A stretch of 64,000 nucleotides of DNA from Plotosus lineatus (GCA_024760905.1 CM045751.1:10642501-10706500); one strand, 5' to 3'. Counted from the first letter of the stretch, positions 44,137 through 57,369 are shown. Program-made: numbers and translations. Notes: generated by a model not told the origin, from the letters alone.

Positions 44137-44265
44137 GTATGATTACTTTTGGTACATACCACATGGGAATGGCGTAATTTTAATCGGGCTGCTATCTGGA
44201 GATTAAAAACCTAAACCCAGGTATGGTAAAGTCTGTTGGGCTATTTATTGTTTAATGTATATCTC

Positions 44266-44657
44266 AGTTATATAGCGTCTCTGTGATCTTTGTGTTTACA
44301 CTGTTTTGCGGACTTCTATAGTAGGTAGGTAAAGTCTGTTGGGTTTTTACACCCGAGCCATAGTGGCTCATCAGGCTGGTGCTTATCCTGGGTTTCTGTA
44401 GCATGAAGCGGCCAAGGAGTTCAACTTCTCCTGGATGGGACGCGAGTCCATCACAGGTTACCTTCCCAGTATATTTTTACTGGTACCCATTTATACTGCT
44501 GGGTGAACAGAGGCACACTTGTGGTTAAGACCCCGCCCAGGGGTCTTAGCACAGTGTGTGTGTGTGTGTGTGGGGGGGTGTCTAACTGGGATTCGAACAC
44601 ACAACCTCCCGATCATGAGCGCAGCACCCTAACCACTACGCCACAGGCCCCACAACA
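44266..44657 (-). mobile_element. SINE-B with extended 3' sequence
   Basis: The minus strand runs from 'ggggcctgtggcgtagtggt' through the family body to 'acagactttacctacctact'. It then continues with 'atagaagtccgcaaaacagt', 'cacaaagatcacagagac' and 'gctatataac', as found in the 3' flank of the 29,591 copy. A (TG)n tract interrupts the body at 44,555. Confidence 0.8.
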
Positions 44658-45802
44658 CTAAGATAATTAAATCTGCAGGATGACTACTCATGGTTTGTCA
44701 TGTTCATTCGCAGCAGGTGATGTCATTATTATTATCATCATCATCACATGAATGGAAAAACAAATAATCCATAAAAATCTCATTTTAGTTTGTTTTTTGT
44801 TGTGTGTGTGTGTGTTTATGAATAAATATCATCACAGACTGTTGTGTACACAGCACTAGCTTCACAGTGCTCAGCCATGCTCAGTGCACACCGGACCTAC
44901 TTCGCGGTTGAAATATGTAAAAATTAACGAAAAAAAGTTGACTTTCGTTTTATGTTCCCATATCATATGTATAATAAAACAACAATTCGACTCAGGCTTG
45001 AAAAATCGACAAGACGGTGTGATCCATCTCACCTTCATAATTATTATTTACAATAATTATATTACTATTTGCTTTCTTAAAGAAAGAAGAAGTCCTTTAA
45101 TTCTACAGAGAAATCATCGAGTCGTCTTCCACCCAGCCATCATGATCATGTGCATGATGAGCATGAAAGGAGAACAGAAAAAGAAGAGGAGGAATCAGTC
45201 ACCATGTGATCCAGTAAACATTTGTAAGGGAGTTGGTGGTGGTCAATTGTGTCCCATATAAGTGGAGCTTTTTTATATTCATGAAAAGGTGCATTGTATG
45301 TCAACAGATTCTTTCAGAAATGATGCATCATATTATAACATGATGTTGAATATATACTGTATACACACACAGCAGATTCTTCACATTCACAGACTTGATG
45401 TGTATTCATTGACACGATGAGACATTTTTTGTTAGAAGCCTCCAATGTTAGCGTGTTCCGATTGGACAGTTCACACCACCGTTTCCAATCTTCATTTGTC
45501 CAGTTTCAGTGAGCATGACAAGACTGGAACCCCATGTGGTCGTTGGCTGTTGTAGTCCATCCTTCTCATGCTTTGATGTGTTGTGGGCTCTCAATTATAC
45601 AAAGAATGGTTTTATTAGTTGGACCTGTTGACCAATTTGACTTTCACTGCTGTTCGTCTTTTCATTTTCAAAGAACTTTGCCAAGGTTAAAAAAAAAAAA
45701 AAAAAAAAAGATTTCATGTATTGCACTGCTGCCACGTCATCGTGAAATGGATGATAAATTAGAGAATTAAGTTAATATCAGAGAACATCACAATTCAGAG
45801 TA
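44658..45802. other. Intergenic DNA, nothing recognised
   Basis: AT-rich. Open frames at 44,884-45,261 and 45,534-45,770 have no recognised domain. A 20-nt A run lies at ~45,690. Confidence 0.3.
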
Positions 45803-46573
45803 CAGTGGTACCTCACCTTACGAAAGTCTCACGGAAAATTCAGGTTACGAAAAGCATTTTCCTAAAATTTTTGTCTCAGGATACAAAACAAGTTCACGTT
45901 ACGAAAGCGACATCTTAAAAATTCAAACACGCCATTCAAACATTCAAACAATGCACGAGCTGCTCTCCCATCAATGACGTTCAAACATCCCGCCCCGTTG
46001 GCCTCTCATTGGCTAACAACTGAGCTGTCGTTCATGTCGCCTTCACTCGAGCGCCATCTTGGACAGGTCCACCTGACACCATCTTGGACAGGGATCCCTT
46101 TGCCAAGGAGGAATGACGCATCTACCTCCCATTGCCGATTATGGAGCTGAATCTACCATGATGCTTTGTGTGTAAAGGACAGAGTTACTGTTGTTTTATG
46201 CTTTATTTCTTGACTCAGGCTTTTAACCTTCCATAAACATTAGTAAGATTATAACTCTGCTAAGAAAACATGGTCAACATGCACGCACACACACACACAC
46301 ACGTGTGATTTCCGGTGTGATTGAGAAGAAGAAACGGGCTCGAGTGATATCACAAAGGAAAATGGCCAAACCCTTCCACCATCGGTACGATATTGAAGCA
46401 GAAGAAGGTCTTAAAAGGATGCTTTTATCATTTTTAAAGGGTTTAGGGGGTAGTATTTGGAGCCTTGGAACGAATCATGCGTTTTAAATGTAAAATGAGG
46501 TTCAACTTACAAAAAATGCAGGTTACGAAAAAAGCTCTGGAACGGATTCATTTCGTAAAGTGAGGTACCACTG
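45803..46573. mobile_element. Tig-1 MITE, 771 bp
   Basis: Ends 'cagtggtacctcaccttacg' and 'cgtaaagtgaggtaccactg', TA on both sides. Interior pieces ('acgatattgaagcagaag', 'gcatgcacgcacacacac') are shared with the copies at 37,236 and 8,689. Confidence 0.88.
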
Positions 46574-46584
46574 TATTATTATTT

Positions 46585-46650
46585 TGATATATTGTATTCG
46601 TCCCATCAGGGGAATTATTTCCTCTGCATTTAACCCATCCAAGGTGAGCG

Positions 46651-46687
<37 letters not shown>

Positions 46688-46905
46688 CAGTGGGCTGCTA
46701 CACAAACATTGGGTCGCCTGGAGATCAGTTGGGGATTAGGTGTCTTGCTCAAGGGCACCTTAGCCATTTGTGTGGATGAAGGGATGGTGCTGCTCACTCC
46801 CCGCACTGCCACACATTTTACCTGCTGGTTCAGGAATAGAACCAATGACCTCTTGGTCCCAAAACCATTTCTCTTACCATTAGGCTACGACTGCCGCTTT
46901 TCATG
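46585..46905 (-). mobile_element. SINE-E (tRNA-headed, with a (TG)n insertion)
   Basis: Minus strand: head 'gcggcagtcgtagcctaatg', B box 'tggttctattcctg', body 'cccttgagcaagacacctaa', tail 'gatgggttaaatgcagagga' and 'aattcccctgatgggacgaa'. It resembles a SINE common to many teleosts. Confidence 0.7.
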
Positions 46906-47985
46906 ATCCGTATAAGGAACATGAGCACCTATCACACCTCTTTAACCCTGATTTTGTTTGTTTGAAAGGATGATTGATATCCTAATCAGTGGAATCTGAG
47001 ATCCTCCAGAATACAGGGAACAGCTTTTGACAACATGCCTGCAGATTTTAACCTGGTCATTGTTCTCAAAAATCACTGGATCTATTCTAAGAGCAAGACT
47101 GCCCACTACTGGACAAATCTATTATCCCACACACTAATACGTATACTGGACAGCAGGGGGAAATAAAACATCATAAAATATAAACCAGTTTTATTTTACA
47201 CCTGGTTAATATGCCAATATATATTTTACTAAATTTTGAGAAACTACTTCACATCAACATAATCAGAAAAATGGTGAAAGGTTAAGAGTATAAATAATAA
47301 CTGTACATAGAAAATCCCATTCCACATTGAAAGAATAAAAAAATAAAGTACAGACTAGATGACGCTGTTCGATAATCGATTGTGAATACTGAAAAAATAA
47401 ACTTGATCAAAACTGTGCTCAGAGCATCTGTAAGATGATGAGCACAGAAGCTAAAAATGCAGATAAAGAGAAAAAATAATAATAATAAAATCCGCATCGA
47501 TGAGATCATATGCCGTAACCAAAGCAACAGTCTTCAGAGTTTGTGTATAGATGCGGTTTATAACAGTTTGCATTTTCACTGACGTGTAAGGAAAAATAAA
47601 TGAGAACATTTCAGTGTGTGTTCTATAGAAGCACAAAGAGCCTGCGCATCACGCCCTGTTTTATCACTGTTTACCTTCACCAGACATATACTATTTTTCC
47701 ATGCATGTATTTCACCAGTATACATCAACATAGCAGCCATGATGCATTTTAAAACATCTTTCTACCAACACATTTACAAAACCTGAACTCATATTATCCT
47801 CTTTAATAATCCGTAAAAATGTATAGTAAGCCCTATTCGGACAGGATTAGTGTCCTTGGATAGTTTCGTATAAATATACTACATATAACTTTAAATTAAT
47901 CACTGTTGTCTAAGATATGGTGTAACAGAACTACACTGGAAGAGATCACAAAAGAGATGCCACTTATGGTCAAGACGAGAAAACT
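46906..47985. other. Intergenic DNA, nothing recognised
   Basis: AT-rich unique sequence. Confidence 0.35.
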
Positions 47986-47987
47986 TA

Positions 47988-48140
47988 CTTTTACATTTAG
48001 ATATTTGGTAGACGCCCTTATCCAGAGCGACCAGACATCTAAGCTATGAAGAGTTAAAGGCAGCTTGGTAGTGCTGGGATTGAAATTTCCAACTTTCCAG
48101 CCAGCAGGCCTAATATCTCTACCACCTTGCTACCACTACA
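47988..48140 (-). mobile_element. SINE-F (tail as SINE-G)
   Basis: The minus strand ends 'gtcgctctggataagggcgt' and 'ctaccaaatatctaaatgta', the same tail as SINE-G at 35,812. The head side has 'gctggaaagttggaaatttc'. Confidence 0.65.
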
Positions 48141-48617
48141 AACAAGGCATGCTCTCTGGTCTAAACGAATGCAGGCACTCCCCTGTCAATCACAGCGACA
48201 CTAGCCAGTGATAAGCATCTCTGGGATAATGTACCGGTATGTTGAATAAGGCAGACAGGAGACACAATTTCCTCCAAGTGTGTCTCCCTACCATGTGATG
48301 CGAGTGTAAAAAGATGCTTTTGGCTGGGTTCACCCGTCTTCAATCAAACAACCACCTTCCATTCTTCAGCTTAGATAGAAGAAGATAGATAGAAGATAGA
48401 AGAAGAACCATGTGATCAAAACATAACATCATTTAAAAAACAAAAACAGATACTCTTCACACATGATCCAATCTGGCAAACCAGCATGAGAACATCTTTT
48501 TAAATACACTCTGGAAAAGTTCTTTTTGCCATATGCCCTAGATGTAAAAGTCTTTGTGAATTGGGGAGTCGCAGGAGTCTTTGGTACGATTGCTGGGCAA
48601 TAAAATGATATACTGTA
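48141..48617. other. Intergenic DNA, nothing recognised
   Basis: Short 'agatagaag' tandem near 48,370-48,405; otherwise unique. Confidence 0.35.
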
Positions 48618-48765
48618 CAGTGATCCCTCGCTACTTCGTGCTTCAGTTTCTGCGGATTCAGTGCATCGTTGGTTTTTCAAAAATAGTCATAGAAAAATTT
48701 AAAAAATAGGAAATTAATGAATAGGGGAAAAGTTAAGGAAAATGCCACAAAACAAGGCCAATTAT

Positions 48766-48798
<33 letters not shown>

Positions 48799-49057
48799 AA
48801 AAACAACCCAAAACCCCCCAACAAAACTACTTACATTTTTATGTGAGGTGCGCATCTGTATGTGTGTGTATTTACGCATTATTTTTGAATGTTTGTTATT
48901 ATAAGCATTTATAGCGTTGAATAGAGATTTATTGATATTATATACATGTACGTATATGTCAGTCGGGGGGGGTTGTTTGTTCGATCCTACTTCATGGAAA
49001 TCGGCGGTCGTGGGGGGGTCTCGGTCCCCATGAACTGCAGAAAGTGAGGGATCCCTG
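48618..49057. mobile_element. Tig-3 MITE, complete, opposite orientation (440 bp)
   Basis: Starts 'cagtgatccctcgctacttc' after TA and ends 'aaagtgagggatccctg'. A run of about 28 A fills the position where other copies have poly(T). Confidence 0.86.
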
Positions 49058-49350
49058 TGATATCGTAAAAATTTTGTCACAATTTCTTCACTGATAAACG
49101 ACTTTATAGCAGCACAAATTCTTTCTGAGATATAGAAATTTAAACGAGTGAATTTTGACTTCAATACAGTCTTTCTTTCTACACTGTATCACACTCCAAA
49201 ATATTACACTTTAAAACTATATAAATAGGATTAAGGCCAAAGAAATGTTACGTTATGCTATAATTTCAATTTACATGCCAATGTTTACAGCTGATTTTCT
49301 CCAAATTTCTTTTATGTTTTTTTTTTTTAAGGTTAGGATGCCTAGGTTGT

Positions 49351-49356
49351 TTTATT
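49351..49356 (-). terminator. Candidate polyadenylation signal of SCAMP2
   Basis: The first AATAAA on the minus strand after the stop codon, about 535 bases downstream. The implied 3' UTR would pass through a (TA)n tract and a Tc1 terminus, so a nearer non-canonical signal is possible. Confidence 0.35.
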
Positions 49357-49462
49357 AGACACTGTAAAATGTTCAGTTTATAATCTGTACAATATGGGTT
49401 GGCTATAAAAAGGTCAGAATTTGGTGGCACCAATCAAAGAATTTATCCAAACTTTACAAACA

Positions 49463-49468
<6 letters not shown>

Positions 49469-49521
<53 letters not shown>
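49469..49521. repeat. (TA)n microsatellite
   Basis: About 26 TA units. Confidence 0.92.
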
Positions 49522-49526
<5 letters not shown>

Positions 49527-49551
49527 TTACATTTGTAGACATATAACTATA

Positions 49552-49632
49552 TTACCAGTCAAGTGTTTGGACACACCTACTTATTCTAAATAAAATAAAA
49601 GTTGTGTTCAAGCTTTGGACTGCCACTGTAAC
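49552..49632. mobile_element. Tc1-like terminal repeat fragment
   Basis: 'accagtcaagtgtttggaca' and 'cacctacttattctaaa' match the terminus of a Tc1-like family common in fish. Only about 80 bases are kept. Confidence 0.6.
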
Positions 49633-49890
49633 TATAAGCTATATATCCTGGTGACTCTTTAAATTATTTAAATTGGTCAACTAAAAAAAAAAAAAAAAAG
49701 TGTTCATGTGCCTTTACAAAAAAAAAAAACAGTACACAGTATTTGTTCGCTACTGACCTCGACAGCCCTACAGAATGTTCCTTCAGTAACCATATCAGTA
49801 CTTTCTTTAAGGAACCGACACAGACAAGTGTCTTTAAACACACAATAGTGTATTGTAGAACTCAAGATGGACAGTTCAGAGTGCACGGTG

Positions 49891-50031
49891 TTACTGAAAG
49901 GCCCCACGAGCAGCCGAGGAGGCGGCTGTGGCTGCAGCGGTCTGGAACGATCTATTGCTCACCACGCCCTCAGAGAACTCCTGCTGTGCCTTCTGGAAAC
50001 TTCCACCTGTTCTCCTGTACTTACTGTGGAC
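49891..50031 (-). CDS. scamp2: scamp2 last coding exon
   Basis: 141 nt, acceptor ...CTTACAG, 46 codons plus TAA. Encodes the cytoplasmic tail '[19 protein letters not shown]' and an Ala/Ser-rich end '[11 protein letters not shown]', as in the family. Confidence 0.95.
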   Translation of the reverse strand, partial: VHSKYRRTGGSFQKAQQEFSEGVVSNRSFQTAAATAASSAARGAFQ

Positions 50032-51414
50032 CTGTAAGGAAGGATCCAAAAGAAATGCTTAAATTCTACATCATGTATTATTTTTGTAGGATGTAGGGAT
50101 GTAGGGATGTGTGCTCATTTAGGGACAGGAGCATTCGAGAGATCAAGTACTGATGTTGATTAAGGAAGTCTGGGTTGCAGTCGGTGTTTTCCGGCTCATC
50201 CCAAAGATGTTCAGTGGGGTTGAGGTCGGCACTTTGTGCAGGAGCCCCATCATGACGGAACGGGTTTGGGTCTGTCAGTGAAGTGTTAGTGAAGGGAACA
50301 TGTAATAATTATAGTGTACAAAAACATGCTCTACAGTTCTGTGTTTCCAAGTTTGTGGCTCCGAGAAGAACCACATACGGGTGTGATGGTCAGGTGTCCA
50401 CATACTTTTGGTCATGTGGTGTACTCGGTCGTTAGGTTAAAAATAATAATAATAATAGTTTACAAACTCTTAACTGCAAAATTGTGACCTGATACATTTA
50501 GTTATAATTTTTTTTTCAGTTGAGTTCGATCTCTTGATGATAAATATTTAAATGAACACATAATTCAATCCAAAAATATCAAAAGGACACAAACTTTAGC
50601 CCTCAGCTGTGATTTATTCAACAAAATTATTGTTCTGTACCACCGATTACAGCATTTCAAAGGTTTCAGGGTCCTGACCTTCTGCTCACAAGCATACAGT
50701 TGTAAGCGCTAATCTAACGCTGACGTTAATCTATAAACAATCGATACCTGGACAGATGCTCACACAACTCACCATTTTCAGTAAAAAGACTCCAAGCACT
50801 GCGTTGACTGTGAAGAATCCGGCAACAACCATCATGAAAACGGAGACTGAGAGATTGATTCCGATCATGGCGATGGCGGTGATCCAACCACTATGATGCA
50901 AATAGAATCTCAATTATATAAATTTATTGAATATGATTTCTCATACCACAATCATCATTGATTAACAGGAGTTGAACTTTTTTTGTAGGAGGGTCATGTT
51001 TTACCTGTGCTTGTGTGGGTTTCCTCCTGGTACTCTAGTTTTGTCCCACAGTTCAAAATCAAGCACAGCAGGCTAATTACCTGTTACAATTCACCCCTAG
51101 GTGTGAGTGAGAGTGTAATTGGGTGTATCCCGCCCTCGCCGAGGTGGCTGAGATGGGCGCAAGCCTCCCCGTGACCATAATTAGGATTAAGAAGCTTAGA
51201 AAAATGAATGAACGATTTAATGAAAACATTAAATATATTTCTGCCAGATAAGCATATGCTTACTGAGAGAAAAAATAAAACTATGAGAACGGCAGAGCGA
51301 ACTGTAAAAAGAGACACAAGGTTTTACAACAATACTCATGATACTTAATTCCATTGTACGACTGTGTAATGAAAATAAAAGGAATTCTATGATTTCATAT
51401 TTCTGCAGCTAAAA

Positions 51415-51485
<71 letters not shown>

Positions 51486-54400
51486 GTTTCCCCAGTTGGG
51501 GATCCCAACACTCTGAATAATGTAAACCGCCACTTGGAAGGCGAAGATGAAGAAGAAAAAGAAGAAATTGAAGGAGCTGTCCGACCTGCAAGGAAAAAGA
51601 GATGCATCATGTACACAACACACTCCTAAAAGGGAACTTGGAGTTAACAGACCACTGCCAAGGACCCAGCTGACGCTTCTATAATTTGCAAATCCACAGC
51701 CACTTTATATGTGTTATATATCGGGATAAATGTAAGGCAGTGGTGGCCTGGTGGTAAAAGATGCTGGATTGCTGATCCTAGGGTTGGGGGTTTGAGTCCC
51801 ACTCTCCACAAGGTTGTCACTGTCCCCCCAGTGCAGCTAACTGGGTTATCAAAGGCCAGCCATGTTTCTCACTGTCTATGGTGAGAGGTTCATGTAAAAA
51901 ATACCCATTGCTGACTTTCGTCAAGAGTAGGCTGCATAGCCATCAGCGTGTTTCTGCCCCTTCCTAAAGGGTGGTATCAGGAAGGGCATCCGACGTAAAA
52001 CCTATTCCAAATCAAACATGCGAATCACAGATTCGCCGTGGAGACCCCTGAGAAAAAGGTAACAGCCGAAAGGAAAAGAAGATATGTCTGGATAAATGTC
52101 GAGTGGAGTCTTTGTATTCTGCCATTGTCTATACTGCGGCACTATTGAACATGACTGCCATCTGCTGGATTTTCAGATGTATGGCAGGTCTGACAAGGCC
52201 TCAGTTCTCTACCTCACAATATTAACAAAGATGAAATGAATGAATTTGCTTCATGACTCTGCTCCAACATTTAATAGGTTGGAACTTAGCCCTTGCTGCA
52301 CCTTTCACTAAATTTCAAGCAGATTAAGTCACGAAGTTTTTATTTGTACAATTCTGCTCACAGTCAGTTGTCGCATAAAACGTACTGCTACAGTAGACTC
52401 ATGATTATCTATCACTATTATTCAGCTCATACAGGAACAAAACTCAGATTTTTATCAATCCTAATATCAATATAAATTATATAAAGATTTTTTTTTCTTT
52501 CAAACAATAAATAATCTAAGGAATACTCATAATTAGTGGTGTGTTGTGAAAGAAATATCAGCAGTGGGTTCGTGAGCGGTGTCTCAATGCAAGTTAGTGA
52601 AACTGATCTTAATGTTCCCATCACAAAGTTTATTTTACAATAATATCCTGACCTGAAGTATTTTATTCCTCTCATCACAACAGTCTACCAATGATTACAA
52701 CATTACAATTTTTTAAGAGCACATCATGCTTTTTTTAATGAACACACTGTAATGTGTTTAAAGCAATATCTAATGTGGCAGACCAACCTGAAGGCTTTGT
52801 AAACAGGCCGGAACCAGCACATGAAGGCGCCGGGGATAAAGAGAACGAACCAGAGGATGGCGAGACCAAAGTTCACACCGTTCTGGTTATTTGCAATAAA
52901 GTCAGCCAAACATGCCAGCAGGTTCAGGAAAAGTGTTACACAGTGATCTACAGAGCACAGTGATATTAGTGTTAAACGTAAAAGGCAAAAAAGACTGAAC
53001 ACAATAAACACAGCAGTACAGAGCATTTCAACCTGAATAACTACTTTAAAACTTAAAATAAATAAATAAATAAACTAAAAAAAAAAAGCTTTTGCTCATT
53101 TTTCTCTCCTATACAAGCAGACTTCGGTTCTCAAACGCTTTAGAAAACAAACAAATCAGAATTCGACCAAAAAAATTCAGAATTCTTGTTCTGTCCCAGA
53201 AGTCGAACAAAATTCGGAAGCCGAACGCGAAACAGGCGCGAGAAAAGTCGAGAAAAAACGAGAACGAGAGAGCGGGGGGGGGGGGGGGGGGCACGCTTTT
53301 CGGAAGTCCGAAAGTTGTTGAGCTGTATCACCCTGATAAAGCTAAAGCTAGCAGCGCTGTGAACACCTTAAACGATGAGGTCATGAGCCACTTCCGTAAG
53401 GTTTTGAAAAACAAGCCACATTAGAAATGTTCTTCAAGAAAAGAAAGGGACATCTTGAAGAAGAGTCATCCACACCAAAGCAAGTAGCAAGAGAAAAAAA
53501 AACACCTTTGGCTGATTCACCTGAAGTTGTTATGAAAGAGGATCCTCCTCCTCTCTCCCTCTCTGTTATGGAAGGGGATCCTCCTACTCTCTTCCTCTCC
53601 AACATTTACGTATGCCAACTGCTCACCACCATCAAGCTAAAAATTCTTATCTTTATAGTTCTTATCCTTTAACTGTACTGTATTCAATATTTTTTCACTT
53701 AATCTACAGACCTATGGTACAAGTTACCGTAAACTTCTGTTCAAAAGATCACGGAACGGATTAAGACCATTTACATTATTTGCAATGGGAAAAATAGATC
53801 CGGAATTCGAACAAATTGGAACAAACAGCCTTGTGAAATGAATTGTGGTCAGAAACCGAGGTATGCTTACATATATTTTTTTTTATTAAATTTCCGTCTC
53901 CCAGTAAATTTACAGCGTGTACCAACTAGGACGGGTGAACCCGTGTCTTCTCTCCTCTCCCCTTTTCCACCGAGGCAGTTCTAGGCTAAGTTCAGAGCGA
54001 GTGCCAAATCTCAAACAGTTCTTCAGCCCAAGTACTGTTTCTTGGCCAAGCAAATTGGTTCCAGAATGGCATCAACACAAAGCTAACTACAGCTCACGTT
54101 TTAATCTACTGCTGATGCTCTATTTTCAGTGTCATTGACAGAAGACCAAAAGTACATCCTACCCACCCAGACAGCCTTGATAAATCTTCCTCTCAACTCC
54201 CAGCCGTGAGAAAATTAAATTTTTGATCTCCAGACAGTAGGGCAAAAAAAAAAAAAAAAAAAAAAAAAAATCGATCTTGCACCACTCCATTCACTTTGTG
54301 AATCATTTAAATCCTAATTGGGGTCGTGGTGATGCTGGTGCCCATCTTAGTCGACTCTGGATGGGGTGGTACACCTTGGACAACTTGCTAGGCCATCGCA

Positions 54401-56109
54401 GGGCCAACACTCACACAACTATTCATCCTCACACCTAGGGGGCGATTTGGAACAGCCAGTTAACCAACTGCGCATGTTTTTGGAGTGTGGGAGGAAACCG
54501 GACTACCCGGAGGAAACCCAAACAGGCACAAGGAGAACATGCAAACTCCACACAGAAACGCCCAGGGTGGGAATCGAACCCAGTTTCTTCTTGCTGTGAG
54601 GTGGATGTGCTAACCACTACATCGCTATGCCGCCCTCCTATTTGTTTCCTTATGCTTAAAATTAATTCTCATAAAATGTGAAAATTCTGTTTATTTTCTG
54701 AACTCTTAAAATGACTAATCAAAAATAAAAGAAATAAACACTGAGTTTCGGAAGAAAACGACCAATAAAATTATTATCTTGCTAATTTCAGATCTCATGT
54801 CTTCCAAACTTCGTTGAGGAAATACTTCCTCATTTTAACTCGATTCAAGATATTCTGACTCGCGAGGATATCATTTCTGAGACACGTATCAAAACATTGG
54901 ACCAATTATAAACCATAAAAGGGTTTTACTAAGGCACAAAGTTTTAAATATTAAAAACAATCAAAAATATGGAACTGGTGAATATACACGAGAAATTATT
55001 TCAACCAGGAGGACAGAGCGGCAGATCCAGGTTTTTTGTTTTTTTTTTAAAGGTGATTATTAATTTGTTAACAATGCCAATGAGACTCTGTACTGCGTTA
55101 TATCAGAATTTTTTTAGAATTATGTACATTCTGTAATTCTTAAACCTGATGTTTAATTGAAACCACCAAAATACTGTATGATGTAATCATTTTTATATAT
55201 AACAACACTGATTTTTTCCATCACTGTACACGTGATGCAATATTAGTAGTTTTGAGAGATAAGCTATACGTACACATCCAGAGGTAGTACATCATCCTGC
55301 AGATCCTTTGATATTCCAATGGGATTTCTGTATCAATATCCTGATAGAAACACGGCTTGATTGGGAAAAACCTCGGAAGTGGGGGCCAGTTGTTTTCTGT
55401 ACCTGCAGCTAGAAAGACTTTTTAATCAGTGTGTGACTGTGTGACCCTGTGTGTGTCTGTGTGACCCTGTGTGTGTCCGTGCGACCCTGTGTGTGTGTCT
55501 GTGCGACCCTGTGTGTGTGTCTGTGCGACCCTGTGTGTGTGTCTGTGCGACCCTGTGTGTGTCCGTGTCTGTGTGACCCTGTGTGTGTCTGTGTGACCCT
55601 GTGCGTGTCCGTGTGACCCTGTGCGTGTCCGTGTGACCCTGTGCGTGTCCGTGTGACCCTGTGCGTGTCCGTGTGACCCTGTGCGTGTCTGTGTGACCCT
55701 GTGCGTGTCTGTGTGACCCTGTGCGTGTCTGTGTGACCCTGTGCGTGTCTGTGTGACCCTGTGCATGTCTGTCTTACCCCTGCCTGTCCCTTGGTTCTGA
55801 AGTTGCTGTTCCTTGCGCTCAAGCTCGGCTGCTTTTTTCTCCAATTCCTCCTGCTGTTTGAGGAGCTCTGCCTGCGCGGCCGTTGCCGTGGCCTAACACA
55901 AAACAACAATATAACTGCTTGTTATAATTCTTGAGTATTACTTGTTCAGAACTGTTGAGTAATAACAATAACTAGTCTATATAATTTCTAGAGTAGCAAG
56001 ATCCACATCCTGTATATATTCTCTTCCTTATAACATTTACTTAGGAAGTCTCTATTGTTAATGTTCAGACACGATGTTCTCAGAAACAAGAAACAGTGTA
56101 TTACAGGAC

Positions 56110-56155
<46 letters not shown>

Positions 56156-57338
56156 GGACGGACAGACGGAGGATAATTTAAAGTGCCCAGTTGACCAAGC
56201 ATGCATTTGTTTGTCCTATGGGAGAAAACTGAATCATCTGCAGGAAAGCCACACAAGCAAGGAGTTGAACCACTGAGCAAATGATCCAGCCTATTTCCTA
56301 CAACAGTATGTTCTGAAATTATTTAAATTCAGGTATAAAATGAAGAAAAGACAAAGAGAAATGGACGAACCTGAGGACTCGGCTCCATTGTGGGCTGCAA
56401 CACAGCAGGCTGTGATTCACCTGAGAAGGGTATGGTAGTTCCATTATCCTTTAAAAGTAGGGAGAAAGTTGAGAGAGAGAGTGGAGAGAGTAGAAAGAAA
56501 TATATTCAGGGCCATATTTTGTGCAAGTTTTGTGCGATGTAGTATTTCAGTGTCTGCTACCGAGGAGCTTGTGGATGTTCACCTGTGCTTTAAATACAAC
56601 CAATCAGCGTCCACACTGACCGAATGAGTGCATGATTTCAAACTTCTAACTACAGACATCATTCGGCCTATACAATAATCAGGGATCCCATTGAGGTTTA
56701 GAAAAGCTGGAGAAAACGGGTTTAGAAACAGAGGAAATGAAATATTTCGGCTGGGGACAAGGAGGCCGCAGGACCCCTTGCGGGGTACAGGGGCAGAGCA
56801 TGTCATGTAAAAAAAATCATGCAAACAAGTTAATCATTGTTTTGTAACATGCATAAGCACTAAACAAAACAGCTTAAATAATGTAAAAAAAATACTAAAA
56901 AAGGTCATTTCAGTGTAAATAAACACATAATTCAAGAGCACAGCCCTCTGGCTCGTCATTCATGTGTAACATAATTATGAAATAATTATGAACTCATTTG
57001 TAGAATGATCACATAACACATGACATATTATCACAACAAATATTTGTGTTCAACTAGTGAGCATACCTGCTACAAATTAGTATGTTAATAGTATAACACC
57101 ATAATTCAGAATGTCACAACATGTACTTTGCACTAGTAAACAGTCTTACATTATACTTATTGCGTAAATTTATAAAAAAAAATAAATAAATAAAAAAAAA
57201 AGCAGAGATCTGGGATCCCTGAATAATGCCTGTTGAACTTGGCAGTAAATATGCCTTTGTGCTTATGGGACAATTATATATTTTTAAGCACCATTATTTC
57301 CAGACTATTGAGTGCACCTGATGTAAGCTGCACCAACT

Positions 57339-57369
<31 letters not shown>

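Noticed and set aside
44884..45261. 125-codon open frame
   Set aside because: Composition follows AT-rich background; no recognisable motif.
49552..49632. A functional 3' UTR element of scamp2
   Set aside because: The segment matches a dispersed Tc1 terminus, so its presence is explained by insertion.
55409..55909. Thr/Gly/His-rich open frames of ~140-166 codons over exon 4 and the minisatellite
   Set aside because: The 5' part is scamp2 exon 4, but the rest reads through the donor into the tandem repeat. Homology and the GTAAGA donor place the exon end at 55,778.
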